A stretch of DNA of 52,871 nt from positions 1-52,871 of the forward strand of contig JABFUD020000345.1 in the NCBI GenBank assembly GCA_014529385.2, in the 5' to 3' direction. Position 1 is the first letter of the stretch. Every line of letters begins with the position of its first letter. Source of the DNA: Adiantum capillus-veneris (taxonomy: Eukaryota > Streptophyta > Polypodiopsida > Polypodiales > Pteridaceae). Positions 32,594-42,551 of the stretch are shown piece by piece. The translations under genes were made by a program, and so were the position numbers. Under the pieces are notes generated by a model that had not been told where the DNA came from, did not search any database, and worked only from the letters and a program-made list of their open reading frames with translations.

Positions 32594-33391
32594 TTTGAGT
32601 CAAAATCTCAGCTTACGAGCTACAATTATTGTCTTTATCACCTTTTTAAAATTGCAAAGCAAGTGGCCTTGAAAAATTTTGCAAAATCGACTATCTTTTC
32701 TCACTTCACAAAGTCCTTGTAGGGTCCCTCTTTGGATGATTCTTTTGAATGCCTCCAAGAGTGAGCCCTCCATAATGCATGCATGCATTCCACATATTCT
32801 TGACCTTATTTTGTGTGTCTATAATTGAAGATATTGTTAAGCTCATGATATAAGTGAATAATAAAACTAAGAAAATCAAATATTGAGGGGTCTAAAAAAT
32901 ATGTACATATCAAATATAAATAATATAGATGGAAAGAATATAAAGGGGTCAACTTTTAAAAAAAATCTCTCATTATAAAACTACCATAAAAATATGAATA
33001 TTTTTGGTGTCTTAATTTATGAGAGTGAAAGTGATTAATTATAGGAAGGGGAAAATCAAAATAGTAAAAAGATTTACACACAAATTAATTTGGATTTGTG
33101 GTAGGGTGGAGTTACACCAAAAATGAGAAGCTTGCATGAAAATATTTCTATATTGAATAAAGAGTAAGAAAAATTATGGTAATGGTGAGTCAATGTACAT
33201 AGCATACATAGGCAAATAACACACACTTAGGTAGAAATATTTAAATAAATACCAAAATAATTATGAAAAATCCTTATATTTAAGCCCTATATACAATGAA
33301 ATATTTACACATAATGAAATATTTTAAGGAGATAAAGGAAAAGTCCCCTAACTCACACACGCCTATGTATAGTGAAAGGGTGAGGTGACTC
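32594..33391. other. Distal part of the G left arm, no gene
   Basis: AT-rich, reverse complement of about 36430-35600. Contains ATGCATGCATGC near 32777. No ORF of interest. Confidence 0.6.
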
Positions 33392-33439
33392 TGTGTGTTG
33401 CTTTTGGTCAGCCCTTGAAGGTTGGGGTTGGGCCTGTGG

Positions 33440-34000
33440 TGTAGTTCATTGTCTCCTCCATGGACAGGCCTTTGCAAGATGTCCCATTTGTCAATAAATG
33501 AAACACTCATTTAAGAGGCCCAAATATTCCACGCTCAGTCAAAACCAACCCCCACTCACCTAAGGAAGTAAAATAACCTTTGGGAGAGTGTGGGAATCCC
33601 AAACCAGAACACGTTCTGAGGGGATACTGGAAGCTATAGAAGCTACCGTGCATGGTGTCTCTAGGACAGTCCCAATCTCTGAGCCTATCCTAGACAAGAG
33701 TTGCAGGTACTCCCTCCTCAAACTAGGAAAGCAGACAAAGATGGGAAGGTCTTCCTCCTCTACCACAACATCTATAGCTGGATCAAAACCATGCCTCTAC
33801 TGTCAAAAGTGGCCTCGCACTGCTAGAAAATGGCCAAGGGGCTCATTGAAATTATCTTGGACGCCATCTCAAAAGTCTCAAACTCTATCTAATAGTAGCC
33901 ACGTCCAAGGAACTGATCATCCAAGATCTTACCCACCTCTGTGAGAAGTGGGGACTGGAGAAGATCATGTAGCCCTCCTCTATTGGGTTTGGTGCCAAGA
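33440..34000 (-). pseudogene. DUF4283 plus CCHC zinc-knuckle remnant (plant LINE ORF1-like)
   Basis: The minus strand reads a DUF4283-like block: FVCFPSLRREYLQLLSRIGS near 33740-33680 and ERVLVW near 33605. A VEYLGLLNECF stretch then leads into a CX2CX4HX4C knuckle at 33505-33464 (QMGHLAKACP). In it the second Cys is Tyr and the next codon is a stop. DUF4283 followed by this type of knuckle is the ORF1 layout of plant non-LTR retrotransposons. No endonuclease or RT is nearby. Several stops make it a fossil. Confidence 0.6.
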
Positions 34001-34312
34001 ATATTCACATGATGGAAGTCGCTTAAAGGCTTTCACCTCTATAGCTAGGCTCTCTTGCTCTATCGGTCTGAGAGAAAGTCAAATGGTGGGCTCAGTGGGG
34101 CCGGGTGAGGGGACTTCATTGGATTCCCTTTGTGGTGGATCTTGATCCTCTATCTCTGTCTGTTGTTCTGAAAGAAAGTCGATAATGAATTGCCGAATGA
34201 AGACCTCCTGCTCAAGCGAGCACGTCAAAAGTGTTGTCGAGACCACTCAAGCAGGATTGGGAGTGGGTGAGGAGGTGGCTTTGGGACAGTGCAAAGGCGG
34301 GGGGAGGGGGAA
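34001..34312. other. Possible upstream part of the DUF4283 remnant
   Basis: The minus strand has an open acidic reading (EQEVFIRQFIIDFLSEQQTE) near 34215-34155 and further broken frames. It may be the N-terminus of the same protein. Not recognised. Confidence 0.3.

Positions 34313-34349
<37 letters not shown>
34313..34349 (+). repeat. 37-bp poly-G tract
   Basis: Longest G run of the window, in a GGGGGA-rich context between the two G arms. Confidence 0.9.
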
Positions 34350-34350
<1 letters not shown>

Positions 34351-34440
34351 GGATAGCGGGCGGACAGGTGGCAGACAGCGAAAGGATAGGCAGGCAGGGT
34401 AGCACGTAGACAGAGGGCACGGTAGCGGGCTGGAAGGAGG

Positions 34441-34782
34441 GAAAATAGTGGGCACGTAGCGGGAAAGGAGGCATTGTAGCGGGTAGGGAGAAAATGGAAA
34501 GCAGGGAGGCAGTGGTGGTGCGATGCGGAGCAGGGGGCGGGGGGGATGGGCAGAAGCAGCGAGCGCGTTTGTATATCGTGTGAGAGTCATGATACTATTC
34601 CTTGAGAGAGGGAAAATAGTGGGCACGTACTGGGAAAGGAGGCATTGTAGCGGGTAGGGAGAAAATGGAAAGTAGGGAGGCAGGGGTGGCGCGATGCGGA
34701 GCAGGGGGTGGGGGGGATGGGAAGAAGCAGCGAGCGCGTTTGTATATCGTGTGACATTCATGATACTAATCCTTGAGAGAGG
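34441..34782 (+). repeat. 171-bp tandem duplication
   Basis: Units 34441-34611 and 34612-34782 both start GAAAATAGTGGGCACGTA and contain GCGGAGCAGGGGG and GCGCGTTTGTATATCGTG. G-rich, non-coding. Confidence 0.85.
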
Positions 34783-34913
34783 GAGTATGTAAAGTTTTCC
34801 ACTTATCTGATAGTGGCAATTAGCAGGCCTGAAGTAATGTGCAGCCATCAATAAGCTACTATTTATCTACTAGATTCAATTGAAGGACAATCAAAGTGGT
34901 TCCATAACATTAG

Positions 34914-35153
34914 TTGACAATCAAGACCCTCTATGCAATGCTTGAGACACTTGATAACCTGTGTATTGATTTTGTGATGTTTAAAATCATTGAAGTTGAC
35001 TTATTTAACTCTATATTTCCTTTACTTGACTCTCATGATATGTGCGCTTCTTGTTTGCTTCATACTCCTATCGATCAGTTGCCAAACCTCACCATATCAA
35101 TGCTAGCAAAGCAAGAACTACATATTGAAAAAATGTCAATCGGTGGGATATAG
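34914..35153 (+). CDS. Conserved ORF of repeat G (right copy), unknown function
   Basis: Partner of the minus-strand ORF at 19636-19950, with substitutions but no indels over about 250 bases. Cys and His residues in CASCLLHTP and the LTISMLAK block are kept. A stop at 35151-35153 is followed by more shared sequence. A frame ending at 35648 (LKHCGYPHPFTVHRRV) is also shared. No recognised domain. Confidence 0.4.
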   Translation: MTIKTLYAMLETLDNLCIDFVMFKIIEVDLFNSIFPLLDSHDMCASCLLHTPIDQLPNLTISMLAKQELHIEKMSIGGI

Positions 35154-37204
35154 CTCACCCAATTAGTGCATGGAGTCTATAAGAGATAGCTAGTCTCTCA
35201 AAAAACCCATGTCTATGCCGCTCCTACCTAACTCAGTCTCAAATGTCTGTCAAACATCAAAAGCTACTTTTCTTATGGTAAGCTTGATCCGATGAATTTG
35301 TATAGCTACGAGACTCTGAATGTAACAAAACTTAATGCCTAGAATGAGCAAAGGTATCCTTAACACTCTCAAGTACTCAAATGTCATTTTTGACACCCAG
35401 ACAAAATGGCTCACAAGAGAAAAATACTATTTTAGGTCACTCAATTTGGCATGCGAAGAATTCTATGGCTTCCTCTAGAAGTGCTCTATCTATTTCTAAG
35501 GTCAAAAAGAAATTTTGATGTGTGTATGGTGCATAGTGATAGCCATATTTTGGCTATTCAAAATTGTCATAGTGAGCTACTTCACCTTATCAAATCACTC
35601 AAACACTGTGGTTATCCTCACCCTTTCACTGTACATAGGCGTGTGTGAGTTAGGGGACTTTTCTCATATCTCCTTAAAACCCCCAATTAGCTAGTCACTT
35701 GGCTAGTTGAGCCAAAAAAATAAATAAAATAAACAAGAAAATTATATTATGGCCTCTTTGTGTGTAAATATTTCATTGTATAAAGAGCTTAAATATAAGA
35801 AATTTTCATAATTATTCTGGTATTTATTTAAATATTTCTACCTAGGTGTGCATTAATTGCCTACATATGCTATGTACATTGACTCACCATTACCACAATT
35901 TTTCTTACCATTTGACTTACTCTTTATTCCATATAAAAATATTTTCAGGCAAGCTTCTCTTATTTTTGGTGTAACTCCACCCTAACACAAATTTTCCTAC
36001 AATATTCTCTTTCATTCTCATAAATTAAAACACAAAAAATAGTCATATTTTTATGGTAGCCTCATAATGAGAGAGATTTATTTTTCAATTGACCCCTTTA
36101 TATTTTTTCCACCTATATTATTTATATTTGACATGTACATTTTTTTTAGACCCCTCAATATTTGATTTTCTTAGTTGTATTATTCCCTTATATCATGAGC
36201 TCAATAATATCTTCAATTATAGACCCACAAAAAAAGGTAAAAGATATGTGGCATGCATTATGGATGGCTCACTCTTGGAGGCATTCAAGAATCATCCAAA
36301 GAGGGACCCCACAAAGACTTTGTGGGGTGGAAAAAGACAGTCGATCTTGTTGAATTTTCATAGATCACTTGCTCTCTGAATTTTAAAAGGTAATCATAAC
36401 AAAAAGTGTAGCTCATAAGTTGAACTTTTGCCTCAAATTTTTTTACTTTTTTTTTTGGCTACGACCTGTGAGCTATCATCCAATTGGTGGACCCTTGTTT
36501 TGTCCATGCCATCCAGCCACACTCCCTCTTCCACTTTATCATTTCTCTTTTTCATACACACTTCTCCACTCATCATTCCCATCGCTCTCACCTCTCCTCT
36601 TGTACCCTACTCACCTTCTCCTCAACCTTGAAGAATAAGAGAAACCATGGTGAACTCACGCCTCCTCCACACCCATTCCAAAATTGACTACCTAGTCCTA
36701 TTTTCCTCCTCCAAAAAGCCCTATCTATCAAAAAAACGACAAAATTCATCCTCTTCTCTTGAATAACAACATCATGGTGATTGATTGCTCATCTTGAATT
36801 ACCTTGGCTCCCAAGGAATGTCAAGAGTAGAGAAAAATGTACCGTCAAAGCTAGTGGACCAATCAACAAGTCAAATTGGCCCTACTCAAGACAGTTAGAG
36901 CATCAACATTGTAAAAAATCCATGTTTTCTTACCTCTTAATCATTTATCTTTCTTATTTGTATCCTGCATGGATACTCCCATTGTAAATATCCAATTCCA
37001 TTTGTAAGTTAATAAAAAGACTAACTCTACTAATCTACTAACACTAACCCAGTATGAAAAGTCCTATAACCTCCATTTCTCTCCTCTCTCTTTTCTTCAT
37101 CTATCCCCACCAACTTCTTGATAATTCCAAGAAAAAAAATAGATTAAATGTTGAACATCCAAACTAACCATGGTTAGAGGAGTAACCCTAGCCCTCAAAA
37201 TTGC

Positions 37205-37212
37205 TATAAAAG
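37205..37212 (+). promoter_or_regulatory. TATA box in repeat G
   Basis: TATAAAAG followed by GAGGGTGTAGCTAGC. Conserved in the left arm at 23697-23704 (minus strand). Confidence 0.5.
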
Positions 37213-37843
37213 GAGGGTGTAGCTAGCACAAAAGAGGGGGAAGCCGTAAGCAAGAGCACTATGCTATATCTTTAGGAGCCAAGATCAACCTCTTGAGAAG
37301 GAGATCTTGAGTGGAATATCATTGGCTTATGCACATGCATGTGTTCTATTAGGGGTGATTAGCAAGGGATCTCTATGACATTGTAAGAGAGAGTGATCAT
37401 TTACTTGAGACTAGGAAGCCTATATTTCTCCTACAAGTGTAAGCCCAACATTTGCTGAATCAAAGAGGTTGGATTTGGGCTAAGCATGGCTACTTTGTCT
37501 CTTTTTCAACGCGAAGTCATGGACAACAATGATGTATAAGTGACTTGGTGTTTTATTTAAGTTCTTGATAGCTTGTCTCCGAGTGTTGTTATCAATTTAG
37601 CCATAAATAGGATGGGGAGGACTCCCTTGGCCTTCAAACAGTGATTGGGGTGACTTGTCTTTTGATGTGTTGCGGTGTAAATTACTCAAGCTATATTGAA
37701 CAAATGCTAATGTCAGTTTGATTGGTCATGACTAATTTGTAAGAAGGTATTAGTGCAACAAGCACCCCCTTCCCCCTCTCTCTCTTTCTCGCATATATAT
37801 CCATGTTTGCTTGATCACAGTTGATACGTTTCAAAGCAGCCCA

Positions 37844-37845
<2 letters not shown>

Positions 37846-37916
<71 letters not shown>
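37846..37916 (+). repeat. (CT)n microsatellite
   Basis: About 70 bp of CT, counterpart of the shorter GA tract in the left arm. Confidence 0.9.
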
Positions 37917-37919
<3 letters not shown>

Positions 37920-38535
37920 GTTCACATCCAAAACTAGGTAGTGCCCCAAATTTTGTAGGGTTAGGTTGTGGGTTTATGTGTGTGTTTGATGTTTTTCCAG
38001 CCCCAACCCAATTGAGCAGCATGGGAGCCTAGAAGGCTGCTTGGAGGCCACTCTTCTTGTTGCCCACCCCGGACCACCTTAGTAGGAAGCAAAAAAAGCA
38101 TGTAGATAGCATGACTAAAAACACACTTTCATCACGAGAGAGTTACGTTAAATGGAAGAGCTTTCACCTTCAAACACGTTGGTATGTGGACCTAGTGTGT
38201 GGACCTGGCAAAGGGCACAAGCCATGATGGGGATTCTTATAGATGTATGGTAGAGGGCTAGAGCATACGGAAAGAGCTTGGGTAGGCAAGTGGTAGTAAA
38301 AATGTATGCTTTATGTGGTTTTATGGGCCAAAAGGGCTCTAGATAGGGCCTCATAGGGTGGTAAGTGAAGAATGACCAAGAAGCCGGTTCTTGGATTGGA
38401 TATGTAGAGCTGAAAGTGATGAAGGAGAAAATCTAGACGGCTTGTCAAATGGAGCTAAAAGGCGAAAGATATGGCTGGTCAAAATTGGAGTGCATTGCAG
38501 ACTAAGACAAACAGGCCAGGTGATGCCACGTAATA

Positions 38536-39688
38536 TGTCACAGAAACCGAATAATAGAGATCGATAGCAAAAGATAGACAAAGAGATCTTTGTATTGATG
38601 AATCTTTGTAGAGTTTTGATACAATAGAGGAGTAATTGAATATGGCGCACTCCGTTGTACGGAGCTCGAACCTCCCGACCACCCCCGAGCTTCAATTCGC
38701 TTGCATGCAGCGTCTCACTCGCACTCGCACTCGCACTCTCACTCACACTCGCACTCGCACTCGCACTCTCACTCTCACTCGCACTCGCACTCGCAGAAGA
38801 AGAGATCGGTGAATGATTTCCAAACGCACCACCCATCGTGCTTTTATCCTTCTTTTTCTCGAAAAGCCTGCACGATTTTCGTACCAAGTATACCTGCGAG
38901 AATAATATAAGAACGTGATCGCTAAGCGATCCGTAAAGGTTAGATTTCTATCATGACACTTTGCACAGATCCTATTTCACACATTGATTTCTGCATCGCC
39001 TACAAAATAGCCAAAAGAACATACTCGTACAACCAATTCAACATGATAATCAAAGTTAAAAAAAAACATAATTATATACCTTCATAACCTCAATTGCCAT
39101 ACTCTACCATGAAGAAACAATCCACTTCTTGGTTGATAGCAGGGAGAACTGTATGATGTTGTATGTCTGTCTATCCCTGTGTACACTACACTGCTGCTGT
39201 CTTCTGTTTGTTTTCATCATAACTTTTACAAACGAACTCAGAACAGAGCAATCCAGGTACTCAAAACGACGGGAATAAGTCTGGTCTACAAGGCAGCGCA
39301 AACAGAATTGCGAAAAATATCCCTTTTTGGCTAAAAACGCAACTTTTAGGTCGCGACTCATAAAACCTCTATTTTTGGGTCTCCACTACTTTTACAACTT
39401 ATTTTAAGCCTACCCATGCATTTTAAGCTAAAACACATAAATTGATATTAATAAAATTCTCAATTTTATTGTTCATAGACAGACTATCTGTTATTCATTA
39501 ATCTTTATCAAATCCGTCTTTAGTGTATTATTTTAAAAAAAGAATATATGTTCTCTCTTAATATCTCAACTCATTCGTATAAGCTCTATTTAATAGACTA
39601 TTCAACAATCTTTCAAATCGTGCTACGAAAGATATGCCCTCCTACATTCTTTTCGACTTTAAGAACTTCAAAGACTAGTCCTATTACA
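38536..39688 (-). repeat. Element E 3' LTR
   Basis: 1153 bp on the plus strand from TGTCACAG to CTATTACA. Its first 390 bp match the solo LTR at 31721. No partner LTR in the window. Non-coding. Confidence 0.82.
38716..38794 (+). repeat. (CACTCG)n hexanucleotide array
   Basis: About 13 units of CACTCG with CACTCT/CACTCA variants. The solo LTR has about three units at the same place (31891-31907). Confidence 0.9.
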
Positions 39689-39698
39689 TTCTCCCCTT
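39689..39698 (-). other. Polypurine tract of element E
   Basis: Minus strand AAGGGGAGAA directly before the LTR start TGTAATAG. Confidence 0.75.
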
Positions 39699-39728
39699 AT
39701 CAAAATTAACTCTATCCTCAGAGTTGGT

Positions 39729-40356
39729 CTAAAGAGAGGAAAATTCTCTTTGGAAAACACTAAGATCAATCCATGATGCATCCTCTACTGGATAGTTCTG
39801 CCACTTAACCAAAACTTCCAGAATGTCTCTATTTCTCAGATGTTTAAAACGCCTATCTAGTACTAAGTCTGGTTCTACAGTCAATGGTCCGTCATCTTTC
39901 AACTTAGAGTTGTCCTCTAAAACATGATGCACATGATTAGGAACATAATTTTTCAATAAACTCACATAGAATACATGATGCACTTTAACATGAGAAGGCA
40001 ATTCCAATTTGTAAGCTAATGAACCAATACGCTTCAAAATTTTAAATGGACCAACAAATCGTCGAGACAATCTTCTATCATTTCCAAGAATCAAATGAAA
40101 CTTCTCAGGAATAACCTTTAAAAAACCATATCACCAGTTTCATACTCCACAACACGATGTTTCTTGTCATAATACAGTTTATGTCTCTTTTGAGATTCTC
40201 TAATATTCCCCCTTATTTTGGCCAACTCGCTATCCATTTTCTCAAGCATCTCACGTGACAGTTCTACCTTATTCCTCGAATTAAGAAAATGAATAGGTGT
40301 AGGATAGTTATAGCCATACATTGCCTCAAACGGAGTCATCCTAATAGATGAATGAT
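39729..40356 (-). pseudogene. Element E integrase C-terminus and chromodomain
   Basis: Frame 40339-40118 starts at MTPFEAMYGY, the conserved end of the integrase core, and runs to the GDMVF of the GPF/Y module. After a frameshift, 40094-39729 reads FVGPFKILKRIG, HVFYVSLLKNY and a chromodomain (VLVKWQNYPVEDASWID). The part upstream of 40356 continues at 46947 across the CACTA insertion. The chromodomain marks E as a chromovirus. Confidence 0.88.
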
Positions 40357-40368
40357 CACTACAAGAGG

Positions 40369-40625
40369 TTGTGTGCTCTTGTGACGCTGTTAGCGACGAA
40401 AATACACTGGGTTTTTATAACCCCCGGCGTCGCTAAAACCGTCGCTAAAAGCGTCGCTACGAGAGCGTCTCTATATGAGTCGCTATAAGCGTCGCTATAT
40501 AGCGACGGTCATAGCGACGGTCATAGGGACGGTTATAGCGACGTTTACACAGAAGACTATAGCGACGCTCATAGCGACGCTACAGAGCCATAAATAGCGA
40601 CGGTTATAGCGACGCCCGAGAGAAG
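40369..40625. repeat. CACTA subterminal repeats, left end
   Basis: Many short units of (A)TAGCGACG(G/C)T and GTCGCTA in both orientations. TNP1-type proteins bind such subterminal motifs in the En/Spm system. The right end has the same motifs at about 46825-46925. Confidence 0.85.
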
Positions 40626-40955
40626 TTTTTTTTGGTGACAGGGCATTGAATGCCTTGCCACCCATCAACCATATTGTACTTGATTCACTTTTTTAAAAAA
40701 GTGCAAGGGTAGATAATAGACCCAAAATAGTCACCCACAAGACGCATTGTTTGCAAAATTGACAATTGTACACATCATAGGCAAAATGAATTGATTGGCA
40801 AATGTAATAATGACAATTGTACAATATCATAGGCATAAAGAGCTGATTGGCAAAAGGAACTGCGGTGACAAATGTAATAATATACATGGTTCAAAAAGAC
40901 GTATAAAATCCGTCTCATGATACATAAGCTATGAGAAACCCTAAACTAATGCTAT

Positions 40956-42279
40956 CTAGCTACGGCTACACTGACGTCGTCTAGTCAGACGTCCAAGCGG
41001 CGTATCTGTCGGATTCTGCAAAAAAAGACAATAAGACAGCTTTTAGTAAGTATAAACATATAACGACATTTATAAAACAATACAAAAAATAGAAAAGAGT
41101 AAACTCTAATACTAACCATGCCGCTGCGAGAACTGAGAATGTCCATCAGGGCGTTTAAGCCCTTCCTGCCTGCGTACTCGCGCTCGTACGGTGTGGGATC
41201 ACGTCCTGTCATCGACCACTGTCAAAACATACAAAGATTTCATTATTTTAGAATTAAAAAACTCATAAACCCTAAACTATCGAACATAAAGAGCAATGCG
41301 AAAACACTTACAAAATCGGCCTCAAATGATGCCCATCCACCGCTCCCCAAGTGGTGCGAGCTCCCTGCCTCTACTCGCGCTCTGGCTGCATCCTTTTGTT
41401 GCTTCCACTTGTCGGGATTCTCGCGCACTGCTTTCTTCGCATTCTTCCAATCATCTTTGGCCAGCCAATCTGGCCTGTTCCACCCATTCTTGACTGCTTT
41501 TTGCACTTCGGAACGCTTATGTTTGCAGTATTCGCGCATTCGAATCTTCATCAGGTCTTCATTGAAGCGCTGATCCCGTGTTGGAACGGGAAACTCATCA
41601 TGAAGTATGCTGATGACTCTGTTTTTTAAATCACTTGGTACTTCACTCCATTTGTTTAGTATGTAGTGTCTAAACAGCTGTGAGCAAAGACCACGCATGC
41701 GCGAGATCACCTTCTTGCCGTCATCATCCATGATGATGCCGCCGCTGAAGTTGACGGAGTAAGACAAGCCCTCTGGCCGGTGACGCGTGAACGTGGGTGT
41801 CCCGGCAGGGGTCTCTAGCGGCGTGTCGATGGGGGTTCGGACGTCAGGTGTTTCCACCGGCGTGTGGGCCCCGAAGCGAGGAGTGTCGAGTGGGGTGGCT
41901 CCTGGCGGAGTAGGTAGAGGTGTGTAGCTGCTAGGAACAGTCATCCGTGCAAAACCTGGCGTAGATGGCGATGTTGTGGCTGATGTGGGGCGGGCAAAGA
42001 AGGGGAGGGTAAAGAGCCTCGTCGAACACGAGGCGGTGTGGAGGCATCGGTGGTGGAATCCCCACAACAACCGCCACCGCCACCACTAGAGTGCCGGTAT
42101 CTCGACGAGTGTGAAGCTCGTCTCGTCTACGTCGAAGCTTCGGAGTGCGCCGAATGCTCCGAAAGAGAGGGAGATGCGGATGGAGTAGGAACGCGCGATG
42201 ATGCGCCAGAGCGATGACGCTCCACGTACCATTGTCTCTGCTGCGGTGACAAAGAAGAAAGAAACTCCTCATCATCCAT
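40956..42279 (-). CDS. TNP1-like CACTA protein (Ptta/En/Spm, Transposase_24 type)
   Basis: Three exons are readable: 42279-41312, 41218-41117 and 41015-40956, with GT-AG introns of 93 and 101 bp and compatible phases. ATG at 42279 starts MDDEEFLSSLSP. A Ser/Pro/Thr-rich stretch with TP repeats follows, then the conserved domain (RGLCSQLFRHYILNKW near 41690; REYCKHKRSEVQKAV near 41530; GSGGWASFEADF ending exon 1). Exon 1 has a stop and a frameshift around 42070-42130, so the gene is probably damaged at its N-terminus. The family is thought to provide the second, DNA-binding protein of CACTA elements. Confidence 0.75.
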
Positions 42280-42551
42280 AGCTGCATTAAACACACGAAT
42301 ATTTAAACTTTATATTGAATGAATAGAGTAGACAATGACGCAAAGACCATTAAATACAATGATGTAATGACGCATATAAATACAATGACGTAATGAATTG
42401 AGTGATAGAAGAGGCAAGTCGAAAACTCAGAATTTTCAATCAAAAGATGTGAGCGCGAGTAGAAAAGAGCGTTATACACCATGGAAGGTACTTAGAGAGC
42501 CAGAGCTTTTACAACACAGAGCAAAATTGTTCAAATACAATATTTGTGGCT

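Larger units (their letters stand above)
20265..33391. repeat. Left arm of inverted repeat G, with three insertions
   Basis: Segments 20265-21245, 23338-24282, 31561-31720 and 32594-33391 together are the reverse complement of about 38530 down to 35600. The gaps are the insertions at 21246, 24283 and 31721; each has an empty site in the right arm. A minus-strand TATAAAAG lies at 23697-23704. Homology ends near 33391. The TATA box suggests that part of G is an LTR, but its ends were not found. Confidence 0.8.
34900..38535. repeat. Right arm of inverted repeat G
   Basis: Reverse complement of the left arm (35600-38535) and of the shortened copy (34914-35770 versus 19400-19950). It lacks the three insertions of the left arm. 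TATAAAAG at 37205-37212 (+) suggests an LTR promoter transcribing rightward. The element E LTR cuts it at 38536. Apart from the ORF at 34914 and a short frame ending at 35648 no coding is seen. Confidence 0.8.

Noticed and set aside
33588-33944. Plus-strand 118-codon ORF
   Set aside because: It is antisense to the DUF4283/CCHC remnant, whose minus-strand reading gives recognisable motifs.
41118-41629. Plus-strand ORFs of 60-151 codons over the TNP1-like gene
   Set aside because: Antisense shadows of a domain-bearing, spliced minus-strand gene.
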